DNA from: Caballeronia sp. SEWSISQ10-4 2
GTDB taxonomy: Bacteria > Pseudomonadota > Gammaproteobacteria > Burkholderiales > Burkholderiaceae
DNA: 64,000 nt
Reading direction: 5' to 3'
NCBI RefSeq assembly: GCF_030464885.1
Contig: NZ_JALPRJ010000004.1
Coordinates: forward strand, 1-64,000
In this document: piece by piece, positions 54,804 to 63,578 of the stretch
How positions within the stretch are numbered: the stretch's first letter is position 1
How the letters are laid out: the number at the start of each line of letters is the position of its first letter
Made by a program: the position numbers and the translations under genes
The notes under the pieces: generated by a model
The model's database searches: none
Told to the model about the DNA's origin: nothing
Seen by the model: only the letters and a program-made list of their open reading frames with translations

Positions 54804-57125
54804 TTATTCGTGCGGGTTGAGGGAGCTGGCACTGCGTAAATCAGCGAGAAGCTGGGTCGCTTGAATTATTCCGGCCGTCGCGCGGGTCAACCGCGGCAGA
54901 CGCAACGCGCGCTCGAGCGTTTCGATCGCGAGTGCGGTTCGGTTCGTTTTGTGCAGCAGATCGGCGAGGTATTTCGCAGCGTCGATCCGCGCCGGCACGG
55001 AGCCGAGCGTGAGCGCCGTCGACATGGCCGTGCGCAGCCCTTGTTCGGCGACGGTCAGATCGCCGCGTGCCCATTGCGTGCGCGCCTTGATGATCAGGAG
55101 CTCGGTGAGATACGCACGTTCTTGTCGTTCGAAGACGAGGTCGATGGCGGTTGTCAGAATCGCTTCGCCTGTCTCGAGACGGCCCGCGCGCAGCAGCAGT
55201 TCGCCGTGCTGCCAGATCATGAACGAGTAGAACAGTGCCCCGCCATGGCCGACCAAATGCTCGTAGCCGTCGAGCAGCAGCGTTTCAGCTTCCTCGAATG
55301 CGCCGAGTGCACTCAGGTGGCAAGCCCGGAAAATCTGCCCCACGCCCCGATAGAACGCGAAGCCATTCATTTCGGAGAGCGCTTCGAGTTCGGCCGCGAG
55401 TGTGCCCATTCGGTCGGTGTCGTTGAACAGGCACGCGAGCCAAACCGCGCCTTGCAGGTCCATCGCGTGGTCGAGCGTATGGTGAGCGCTCGCCGCGGCG
55501 CGTGCGACCAGTGTTTCGAGGGCCTGCCACGCTTGGTCGATCGCGCCGGTCTGATACGCGGCGAGCCCTTCGAAAGTCAATGCGAGGCCGGTGAGATCGA
55601 AACCTTGAACACCGGTATGGGTATCCGTGCTGCCGAGGCCGAGCAAGCCGCCGCGCGCGAGGCACGCCAGGACTTCGTCGCTGTCGCCGAGCCAGAAAAG
55701 CGTGTTGGCTAGCGCGAGGTGCGCTTCTTCGCGAGCCGCACACGAGTCGATACCATGCGCGCGCAGCACCATGTCTTGCGCCGTGGCGCGCGCATGACCC
55801 AATTCGAGCGTGGTCAGTTGCGTGGTCCAGATGCCGAATTGCACCGACGCGAGCTCGGTCGGCTCGCAGAGACCTTCGCCGGCTACCAACGCAGCCGCGT
55901 AGCAGGCGGTCGCTTCCGCATACAGCCAGCCGTGCACGCTGCGCAGGCAAACCCCGAGCGACCGGTACGCTTCGAACCGGACGCGCCGCGTGTCGCCATG
56001 ATCACTGTTCTTCTCGATGATGTCGAGGCAGCGCCGCAGCAGCGGAATGGCGCCACGGAATCGCGACTGCTCGACAAGGGCGTTGCCTCGCTCGAGGCAG
56101 GACCTCGCTTCCCGGAAGCTCTCTTCGCGAGATTTGAGCCGCCGCTCGATGGTCTTTCTGCTGACGCCGAGTAACTCTGCCGCGGCGCTTTTATTATTGG
56201 CGTTGAGCTCGAGCGCACGGTCGATCATCAGGGTTTCGGCGGCCGCGAGCTTGTCCGTGCCCTCTAGTTGCAACAACGTATCGGCCAGACTCGCGCGTGA
56301 CGTGGTTTCACCGGAGTGGATCGCGAGAAACGGTTCGAGAATTTCGACGTCGATGCGTGTGCGTTCAGCCAGCACGCTGAGCTGGCTGACCAGATTGCGC
56401 AACTGGCGAATGTGTCCGGGCCAAGGCTGCTGGCACAGGCGCTTGAGCGCCGCCGGCGCGAACTCGATTCGGCGCGACTGTTTCGCTGCGAAATGGGCGA
56501 CCAGGCCTGGAATATCGTCTTTGCGCTCTTCGAGTCCCGGAACGGTCAGCACGAAAACCGCGAGCCGGTAGAACAGATCCGCTCGAAACGCGCCGTTGCG
56601 GGCGGACTCGCGCAAGTCTCGATGCGTGGCCGCAACAATGCGGCCTTCAAAGTGGAGGTTGGTCGACGAGCCGACCGGGCGAAACGTGTGGGTCTCCAGC
56701 ACACGCAGCAATTTCGGTTGCAGCGCAAGCGGCAACTCGCCGACTTCATCGAGAAATAGCGTCCCCTTACCTACTTGCTCGAACAGTCCCGGGCGGTTTT
56801 CCGTGGCGCCGGTGAAGGCGCCTTTGACGTGACCGAACAGCTCGGTCTCGACAAGATTCTCCGGAATCGCGCCGCAATTCAGATCAACGAACGGGTGTTC
56901 GTTGTTCAGGCCGCACTCATGCACGCGCCGCGCGACCAGTTCCTTGCCCGAGCCGGTGGGACCGAAGATCAACAGCGCGTGGTCGGTGGGTGCGACCCGC
57001 TCGATCATCCGCACCAACTGAGTGAACGCAGTCGACGTGCCGACGAATTCGCGATTCGTGTCTGCCAGCGCCGACGGCGATGGTGCACCGGCAGCAGCAG
57101 GCGCCTCGACAGTGCGCCGGTTCAT
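54804..57125 (-). CDS. Sigma-54-dependent activator with C-terminal TPR-like domain
   Basis: 773 residues. AAA+ domain at about 25-270: Walker A GPTGSGKE (55-62), the sigma-54-contacting GAFTGA (102-107), Walker B GTLFLDEVGE (121-130). A Fis-type helix-turn-helix at about 311-333 (NKSAAAELLGVSRKTIERRL). A further 430 residues of TPR/SNAP-like helical repeats follow (AIPLLRRCLDIIEKN onward). No N-terminal sensor domain; the TPR part likely senses a ligand or partner. The order AAA-HTH-TPR is unusual for this class. It probably controls the DUF917-racemase genes or the flanking cluster. Confidence 0.88.
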   Translation of the reverse strand: MNRRTVEAPAAAGAPSPSALADTNREFVGTSTAFTQLVRMIERVAPTDHALLIFGPTGSGKELVARRVHECGLNNEHPFVDLNCGAIPENLVETELFGHVKGAFTGATENRPGLFEQVGKGTLFLDEVGELPLALQPKLLRVLETHTFRPVGSSTNLHFEGRIVAATHRDLRESARNGAFRADLFYRLAVFVLTVPGLEERKDDIPGLVAHFAAKQSRRIEFAPAALKRLCQQPWPGHIRQLRNLVSQLSVLAERTRIDVEILEPFLAIHSGETTSRASLADTLLQLEGTDKLAAAETLMIDRALELNANNKSAAAELLGVSRKTIERRLKSREESFREARSCLERGNALVEQSRFRGAIPLLRRCLDIIEKNSDHGDTRRVRFEAYRSLGVCLRSVHGWLYAEATACYAAALVAGEGLCEPTELASVQFGIWTTQLTTLELGHARATAQDMVLRAHGIDSCAAREEAHLALANTLFWLGDSDEVLACLARGGLLGLGSTDTHTGVQGFDLTGLALTFEGLAAYQTGAIDQAWQALETLVARAAASAHHTLDHAMDLQGAVWLACLFNDTDRMGTLAAELEALSEMNGFAFYRGVGQIFRACHLSALGAFEEAETLLLDGYEHLVGHGGALFYSFMIWQHGELLLRAGRLETGEAILTTAIDLVFERQERAYLTELLIIKARTQWARGDLTVAEQGLRTAMSTALTLGSVPARIDAAKYLADLLHKTNRTALAIETLERALRLPRLTRATAGIIQATQLLADLRSASSLNPHE

Positions 57126-57408
57126 TGCGCAAGATGCGGCGGCATGCTCGCATGACGGCCTTCATACGGCGCGCGACTGCGATGAGACGCGTGTAACGCA
57201 TACGCTGACGAGGTCGCAGTCGGCATCTTCTTCTCCAGCACAGGGAACAGACGCGCCTGGTCCTCGCGCGCCTGTTCGGTCATAGGGGGGCATACCAGAC
57301 GCCCAGTCGTACTTGGGGTCCGCGTGCCCGCGCGCGGGCGACGTTTCCCTACCATCGGCACCGCAATCGAGCGACAGTGGCGCTATGACACGATGGAAAA
57401 GTCGCGAG

Positions 57409-58149
57409 TTACCATGTCTCGGCGAAAGGGCGAATGATGTAGTCGAACGACCATGCCGACGCATGCTGATGCGCGACATGAAACACTTCGTCGGCAATGG
57501 CATCGGGCTGGGCGAAATACTCGTCTCGCGAGAACGGCCAGTTAGTGGGCGGCTCGACCCACGTCGGTCGGGTGCGGCCGCGTTCTCCCAGCCAGGGTGC
57601 ATCGATCGCAGCGTCTACCATCACATAGCCTACGTGCACCCGCTTCGGCCCGAGGTCCCTGGCCAGTGCTTCGGCGAGCACGCGTTGTGCGGCCTTGGTT
57701 GGCGCAAAAAGCGCATAGTTCGGCTTGCCGCGCAATGAGGCGGTATTACCCGTTACGATGATGGCACCCATACCTGCTTCGATCATGTCCGGCGCACAGG
57801 CTCGTGCGAGATATAGGAGGGCGGTCGTATTGACGCGGAAATTCCGCTCAAGCGCCGCAGGGTCGCCATCGAGAAATGGTGCAAACGTTTCGGAAACGGC
57901 ATTGTGGATCAGGACCGACGGCTTGCCGAGCTCGGCGCGCACGGCGTCGATGGTAGTCGCCAGTGCGTCAAGGTCCCCGACATCGCATACGTACGCCTCG
58001 CTTCCGGGGATTTCCTGTTTGAGGCTTTGCAGTCGCTGGCGGTTGCGGGCCAGCATGGCGACGCGGTAGCCATCCCGAGCGAACCGGCGAGATATCGATG
58101 CGCCCGTTGCGCCACCCACGCCGGTAATCAAGCAGATTCGATCGGTCAT
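57409..58149 (-). CDS. Atypical short-chain dehydrogenase/reductase
   Basis: 246 residues. Rossmann fold with TGVGGATG cofactor loop near the N-terminus and NAG-type HNAVSE. The catalytic tetrad is changed: where YxxxK is expected the sequence is FAPTK (Phe for Tyr), and the Ser position is Asn (TGNTAS). The Lys is kept. It may use other residues or be a non-catalytic or differently acting member of a known Phe-bearing SDR group. Start ATG 58149 with AAGGA upstream; 58158 is an alternative. It lies in the minus-strand cluster downstream of the amidohydrolase-like gene. Confidence 0.83.
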   Translation of the reverse strand: MTDRICLITGVGGATGASISRRFARDGYRVAMLARNRQRLQSLKQEIPGSEAYVCDVGDLDALATTIDAVRAELGKPSVLIHNAVSETFAPFLDGDPAALERNFRVNTTALLYLARACAPDMIEAGMGAIIVTGNTASLRGKPNYALFAPTKAAQRVLAEALARDLGPKRVHVGYVMVDAAIDAPWLGERGRTRPTWVEPPTNWPFSRDEYFAQPDAIADEVFHVAHQHASAWSFDYIIRPFAETW

Positions 58150-58228
58150 TGCCCTCATCCTTTCATGAATAACGATTGATTCACGATAGCCGCGTCAGCT
58201 TGCAATATGGGCGGCGGTCTGCATTTAC

Positions 58229-59368
58229 CTAAACTACTTCGCCTGCGCCCAAGCGGATGTCGTCCAGCGCATCTGTATGTGTACCGCGTAGCACGACCTG
58301 GCCGTCGACCATGACGTAGGCCGGCTCGTTCTTCGCGAGCATCGATAGAAACGCGGCACTCCCATTGACGGATGCATCGAAGTCGCTCCTGTCGAACAGA
58401 CAGAGATCGGCTTTCATGCCCGGTGCGAGCGCGCCGACGTCCGTAAGTCCGAGCGCGGCGGCGGCGGACTTCGTTAGTGCACTGACGAAGCCATTCAGCG
58501 TGTCGGTGGCAACACCGTCCAACAGGTCAAGCAGAAGCGCGCGCATGTCGCCCTGCCTGATTCGGATCGCCGCCTGCCTGTTGCCGAAAAGCAGTGAGCA
58601 AGTCCACGTCGACCCCCGGACGTCGTGCTTGCGTGGAAAGTCGATCGACACTGCGCTACGGGTGCGTAACAGAGCGGCGACGTCGCGGCGGTCGAGACGG
58701 CCGGCGTTGAACACCGTGATGTTCGGTTCCTGAGGCATCAGATATGCAATGAGGGCGCTCTCCGAACAGTAGAAACGCCCGCGAAATTCAAACGCTTCGT
58801 CCGCGCTCGACGACAGCTCGATGCCGAAGCGGCTACCCATCGTTTTCGCGAACCTCGCAAACTCGACGACTTCTGTCGCGGAAAGCAAGGTGCCACTTGC
58901 GATGACGGGTAGCAGCGACGTGAGTCGCGCGGCGCATGTGTCGGCTGCGGTGCGCTGCGCCGCAGCCGACCAGTCAAGCATTGCGTTGACCTGTTCCAGG
59001 TATCTGCCGTTGAAACGCAGCAGCGCGACGCGCCGGACCGGCCCGAAGGAGGCATGAGAGGTGACGCTCTCGATGTTCGAGCAATAGAATCCGACCGTCG
59101 TGACATACGACGGCGATCCGCCCGCGCGCAACCCACGTTCGGCGGGCGAGCCGTCTGGCCGCTCCACATCCACGACGCCAGGCGTGCACACGAACGACGA
59201 GCCATCGACGCCTTCGACCAGCCGCGATGTGCCGGCCGGCAATATGGCGCTGATGCGCGAGCCGGTGACCTCGATATCGCCGGGTTCGAATGTATAGGCC
59301 GCGCTATTGAAGCGAATCGTTTCCCTGATGACCCACGGCTGAGCGACAGGTGGCTTCCACATAAACAT
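58229..59368 (-). CDS. Amidohydrolase-like protein lacking the HxH metal motif
   Basis: 379 residues with amidohydrolase composite-domain features: an N-terminal beta part (FEPGDIEVTGSRISAILPAG), a family-like PGVVD junction, and the C-terminal GLTDVGALAPGMKADLCLFD with AYVMVDGQVVLRGTHTDA. At PGxIDxHxH the sequence reads PGVVDVERPDG, so both metal-binding His are missing; other His ligands are also not evident. Likely non-hydrolytic or with a new role. The start at 59368 (MFMWKPPV) is tentative; the frame is open to 59425. Confidence 0.68.
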   Translation of the reverse strand: MFMWKPPVAQPWVIRETIRFNSAAYTFEPGDIEVTGSRISAILPAGTSRLVEGVDGSSFVCTPGVVDVERPDGSPAERGLRAGGSPSYVTTVGFYCSNIESVTSHASFGPVRRVALLRFNGRYLEQVNAMLDWSAAAQRTAADTCAARLTSLLPVIASGTLLSATEVVEFARFAKTMGSRFGIELSSSADEAFEFRGRFYCSESALIAYLMPQEPNITVFNAGRLDRRDVAALLRTRSAVSIDFPRKHDVRGSTWTCSLLFGNRQAAIRIRQGDMRALLLDLLDGVATDTLNGFVSALTKSAAAALGLTDVGALAPGMKADLCLFDRSDFDASVNGSAAFLSMLAKNEPAYVMVDGQVVLRGTHTDALDDIRLGAGEVV

Positions 59369-59484
59369 GTTGTTCGAGAACCCTGGTTTGGCCACATGAC
59401 GTCGGTGACATTCGAGCTGGAGCACCCGGAACGCTTAGGTATACGATTAGACGATTCGTTGTTCCGGGCCCACCTCATCGCGTT

Positions 59485-61563
59485 TCACGAAACAACCGAG
59501 ATCCTCAGATCATGGATCTGCCCGAAATGCGTGCGGATATCCACTTTTTGACCCGCCTCGAAATCGGTTCGAACGCGGGCCCGGCTATCCTTGCGCAACA
59601 CGTTTGGCCAACTGATCGTTAGCTGATTGAGACCGCTATTGACGATCTGCGCACCAGCTGGAGAGCGCAGCGAAGCCCATTCGTCCTTGAGCGTGGCCCG
59701 CGTGACCAGGTTGCCGTTCAGCTCGATCACGATCTCTCCGGCATCGGCCGCGCCCGGGATTCGCGACGTGAGATCGATCGACAGATCGAGCGGCGATGCG
59801 CAGGAAAACGTGAACGTGCGCTTGATCCCGTAGACCGCTGCATACGAGCGGCGATACCAGCGATTGCGGTCGGTCAGCTCGGTCCAGTGCGATTGCAGCA
59901 GATCGACTTCCGTGACCTCGCCGAGCGACAGGTCAGGATCGGGCGCGACCGATGCGAATTCCGGGAACGCTGTCGAGATCGCGCTCAGCAACGCCTGCTC
60001 CTTGATGATGCCCCGCGCGAGCGGGCTGTAACCGACTAGGCAGACCTCCGCGATATCGTTCTTGACGAGTTGGTCAAATGCCGGAAGCAGAACGGGTGGT
60101 GTCTTGCGCCTGTACGCCTCATACACAAGCGGAATCCCGTTTGTGACGATGTCAGGATGGAGCTCTCCCGCGCGCCGGAAGTGATAACTGCAAATCTCCG
60201 GATCCTGACCCCAGTGAGCGTTGTGGATACCCGCGAGCACGTGCGCCCATGCTTCATGTTCGGGTGCCGGCGTTGACGCTGCGTCGATCAGGTCGTCAAG
60301 ATGCGCGTCCTTCCTGAACAGGATCGGCAGCAGCTTTTGCGAGGTGGCCGCCATTGCGACGCGAATGCCTTCGGACGTGTGATGACAAAAGTCCAGGTAT
60401 AGGCGCCTGCCTGGAATTTCATGCTCGTAGCGGTCGCGAAACAGTTGCGGCAGATCCACGACAGTCGCGCCAACCTGAGGGGCAACGCGACGGATTACGT
60501 CCGCCACGTTCACGAAGACGCTCGGGACGACGCGCGTATCGTCGATGATGTCGCGGCTCTGGCGCAAGGTCCGGTAGGCTTCGTCATTCTGCTTGCCCAA
60601 ACCCCGCTGGGTGCGAGCCAGCAGATCGAGGCTCGCCGATGACGTGCCACCGTCGAGTTCGATGGCCGTGAGGATGAATTGCCCGGCGTTTGCGAAAGCA
60701 CGCTGGTCAAGTGCCTCGCTCGCGGCCTGATAGGCGCGAACCCAGTTCTGCGTGTCCTCCGCGGACATCAGCGGAACGTCGAGTGCGCCGACCGGGGCGT
60801 TCGTCCAGTCAGCCACATTGATTTCCGGAATGACGAACACTACCGGAATGCCCGATTGCTTGAGCGACGCTGCCAGTTGCGTGACAACCTGCGTCGCGAA
60901 GTGCTCGAGGTCCTGCAACTGTTTTTTCAAGAGTGTCGAGAAGCCATGCTGTTGGGCAATCAGCTCGCCGTCGGCCATGAACGCTTCCATCGACGTGTTG
61001 GCGAGCGCGCCGACACGCCAGTTGTTCCCGGCGAAGATCACGACAGCGTCCGGTTCCAGCAATGGCGTCGACGCGGCGACCTTAGATAGCCACCACGGAT
61101 CGCAGTTGCTTTGGGCCAGATCCACGATTTCAACCGCTTCCGCGGACGCCCCAATCTGTTCGCCTAGCACCTGAGCCGGGCAATACACTGGATCGAAGAA
61201 GAAACCGCGTGCGACCGACTCGCCCAGCAGCACAATACGTTTCTTGTCACCCTTCTTTCCGATCCGCTCGATATCCGCACAGAAGCGCCATAGATCGACG
61301 TGCTTGCGCGCCCGGACGAATTCGCCCGTGTCTTCCTCTTCTTCCCAGATGCTGACCGACCGCTTGAGCGTTTCTTGTCCTTTCAGGTTCGCGAAATCTT
61401 CGGCGAGAGCGGCGAATGGGCCGGACCAGTGATCCGAGTTGCGCGAGTCCACTTGCTTCGAATCGTCGCCGAGAAGCTGGAGCAGAGACAGCGCAGCGTT
61501 GTCTTGCTTGAGTAATGTTGCAAACCGCCCGGCCAGTTCCTGTCGCAAAGAATTGTCTGCCAT
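59485..61563 (-). CDS. SGNH/GDSL hydrolase-fold protein (692 aa)
   Basis: Contains IVLLGESVARGFFFDP with nucleophile Ser116 in GES, an oxyanion Asn in VIFAGNN, and the catalytic Asp-His type pair in LYLDFCHHTSEG. This is the SGNH-esterase series spread over about 110-400. The C-terminal 250 residues include helical and beta-rich regions (LDLSIDLTSRIPG) and may be a second domain. It lies immediately after the carbamoyltransferase gene (18-base gap), so they are co-transcribed. It may add or remove an acyl or carbamoyl group on the product of the cluster (inference). Confidence 0.78.
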   Translation of the reverse strand: MADNSLRQELAGRFATLLKQDNAALSLLQLLGDDSKQVDSRNSDHWSGPFAALAEDFANLKGQETLKRSVSIWEEEEDTGEFVRARKHVDLWRFCADIERIGKKGDKKRIVLLGESVARGFFFDPVYCPAQVLGEQIGASAEAVEIVDLAQSNCDPWWLSKVAASTPLLEPDAVVIFAGNNWRVGALANTSMEAFMADGELIAQQHGFSTLLKKQLQDLEHFATQVVTQLAASLKQSGIPVVFVIPEINVADWTNAPVGALDVPLMSAEDTQNWVRAYQAASEALDQRAFANAGQFILTAIELDGGTSSASLDLLARTQRGLGKQNDEAYRTLRQSRDIIDDTRVVPSVFVNVADVIRRVAPQVGATVVDLPQLFRDRYEHEIPGRRLYLDFCHHTSEGIRVAMAATSQKLLPILFRKDAHLDDLIDAASTPAPEHEAWAHVLAGIHNAHWGQDPEICSYHFRRAGELHPDIVTNGIPLVYEAYRRKTPPVLLPAFDQLVKNDIAEVCLVGYSPLARGIIKEQALLSAISTAFPEFASVAPDPDLSLGEVTEVDLLQSHWTELTDRNRWYRRSYAAVYGIKRTFTFSCASPLDLSIDLTSRIPGAADAGEIVIELNGNLVTRATLKDEWASLRSPAGAQIVNSGLNQLTISWPNVLRKDSRARVRTDFEAGQKVDIRTHFGQIHDLRISVVS

Positions 61564-61581
61564 GTTGCGTGCTCCGGTAAT

Positions 61582-63360
61582 TTATAAGAACGAGTAAACG
61601 TTGACGGACTCGGGCACTGCGCGCTTCTTCGCCGACCGCGCACCGAAGATTTCCTTGAGCTTGTCCCACGTGTCGAGCCTGAACCCGCGGTCGACGATGT
61701 AGTCGCCGATCACGAGAGCGTCGATGTCCGACACGACAAAGCACCAGATCGCATCGACTGGATCGAGCACAATCGCATCGCCGCGCATGTTGAATGACGT
61801 GTTCAGCAGGATTGGGCAATCCGTGAGCCTGTCAAACTCTGCAAGGAGCGCATGAAAGCGGGGATTGCTCTGTGCGCTGACGGTTTGAACGCGGGCGGAA
61901 CCGTCTACGTGGGTGATCGCGGGCAGTGACAGTGGCGAGATGACCTGGCACGTCTCGAGCATGAATGGTGATGCGTGATCGAGATCAAAATGCTCGGCCG
62001 CTTTCGTGTCGAGCACCGCTGGCGCGAACGGGCGAAACGCTTCCCGCATCTTCACCAGTTCGTTAATGCGATCGCGCATCCCCGGTTCGCGCGGATCGGC
62101 AATGATCGAGCGTGAGCCGAGCGCGCGCGGCCCAAACTCCATGCGGCCCTGAAACCAGCCGATGACCTTGCCGCTCGCGAGACGCTTTGCGGTTTCTTTA
62201 ATGAGGTTATCGGGGTTTTTCGTGCAGTCGACGATCGACGTCTCGGGAAAGATCGCAGAGACGGTCTGGCGGATGTCCTGATTCGAATAGCTCGGGCCGA
62301 GATAGACGTGGGGCATCGGCTTTAGCTCAGGGCGTTGTCCGGTGCGCCGGATATGGGCGATGGCCGCTGCGCCGAGCGAGCCGCCCGCGTCGCTTGCTGC
62401 CGGTTGGACGAACAGCTTGCTGAAGGGGCCTTCGCGCAGAATCCGGCCGTTCGCAACGCAGTTAAGTGCGACGCCGCCCGCCATACACAGATTGTCAACG
62501 GGATGGGTGTCGTGCATGTAGCGCACCTTGGCGAGCAGGATGTCCTCGAGGGACCGCTGCAGGCTCGCGGCTAGATCCATGTGGAACGTCCCCAGCTCGG
62601 ATTCGGCTTCACGCGGTGGTTCGTCGAACAGATCTGCGAGCCGGTCCGAATACATGCGCTCGCCATTCAGGAAATCGAAGTATTCCATTTTCAGGCGATA
62701 CTGGCCGCCGTCGCCAATCTCGATCAGCTGGTTGATCTTGTCGACATATCGCGGATTTCCGTATGGCGCGAGTCCCATTACCTTGTATTCGGCGTCGTTC
62801 ACATCGAACCCGAGGTAGGCCGTGATCGTGCTGTATAACAGGCCGAGTGAATTGGGAAAGGAGACTTCCTCGAAAAGATCGATCTTGTCGTTCTTGCCAA
62901 AACCGTATGTCGTGGTCGCCCATTCGCCTACGCCGTCGACCGTCAGCAGAGCCGCCTCCGAAAAGCCGGAAAAAAAGAACGAACTAGCGGCATGCGACAG
63001 ATGATGGTCAACATATTCGATCGGGCCGTCGAAACCGAGGCTCTGCCGGATATCGCGCTCAGCGCGGGCGGGATCGATCTTGAAGCGCCGTTTCGGATTC
63101 TGGATCAGGTCCGTCAGGTTGGTCGAGATCTGCCGCGAAGCCTTCTTGTACGGATCCTCGTAATACGCGATGCAGTCCACATCCCGGATGGTCGCTTTCG
63201 CCTCGCGCAGGCAGTAGCGGAACGCTCCGGTAGGAATGCCGCTGTCGTGCTTGATCTTTGAGAACCGTTCCTCCTCCGCAGCGGCAATGAGCTTTCCGTC
63301 CTTAATGATGCAGCAGGCGGAGTCATGGTAGTGCGCGGATACGCCAACAATTATGCTCAT
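61582..63360 (-). CDS. NodU/CmcH-family carbamoyltransferase
   Basis: 592 residues. N-terminal Kae1-like domain: MSIIVGVSAHYHDSACCIIK, EYVDHHLSHAASSFFFSGFS, LLTVDGVGEWATTTYG. C-terminal YrdC-like region: GWFQGRMEFGPRALGSRSII and LLNTSFNMRGDAI. These transfer the carbamoyl group from carbamoyl phosphate to a hydroxyl of a sugar or antibiotic. The start at 63360 matches the family; upstream residues in frame do not. In this cluster it points to a carbamoylated small molecule. Confidence 0.93.
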   Translation of the reverse strand: MSIIVGVSAHYHDSACCIIKDGKLIAAAEEERFSKIKHDSGIPTGAFRYCLREAKATIRDVDCIAYYEDPYKKASRQISTNLTDLIQNPKRRFKIDPARAERDIRQSLGFDGPIEYVDHHLSHAASSFFFSGFSEAALLTVDGVGEWATTTYGFGKNDKIDLFEEVSFPNSLGLLYSTITAYLGFDVNDAEYKVMGLAPYGNPRYVDKINQLIEIGDGGQYRLKMEYFDFLNGERMYSDRLADLFDEPPREAESELGTFHMDLAASLQRSLEDILLAKVRYMHDTHPVDNLCMAGGVALNCVANGRILREGPFSKLFVQPAASDAGGSLGAAAIAHIRRTGQRPELKPMPHVYLGPSYSNQDIRQTVSAIFPETSIVDCTKNPDNLIKETAKRLASGKVIGWFQGRMEFGPRALGSRSIIADPREPGMRDRINELVKMREAFRPFAPAVLDTKAAEHFDLDHASPFMLETCQVISPLSLPAITHVDGSARVQTVSAQSNPRFHALLAEFDRLTDCPILLNTSFNMRGDAIVLDPVDAIWCFVVSDIDALVIGDYIVDRGFRLDTWDKLKEIFGARSAKKRAVPESVNVYSFL

Positions 63361-63578
63361 GATGTCACCCATCTCTGATGTGAATGAATCGGTTATTTGA
63401 CCTAGTGCTGCCGACATCCGGGCGGGAACCCATAAGTGATCGGGTTCGAGGTAGTGCCAAAGTGAAGCCATACGAGGCAACAGCTATCCGGCGCGTTTAT
63501 TTAAAGATGAAGCAGACGCCGCTGAGACGGTTTAAGCGATATTGAAGCGGCAGATCGCCCACGCTTCGCGCTAGTGCG

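Noticed and set aside
63444..63460. Sigma-54-like element upstream of the carbamoyltransferase
   Set aside because: TTGGCAC is present on the minus strand but the required GC at the -12 position is AA.
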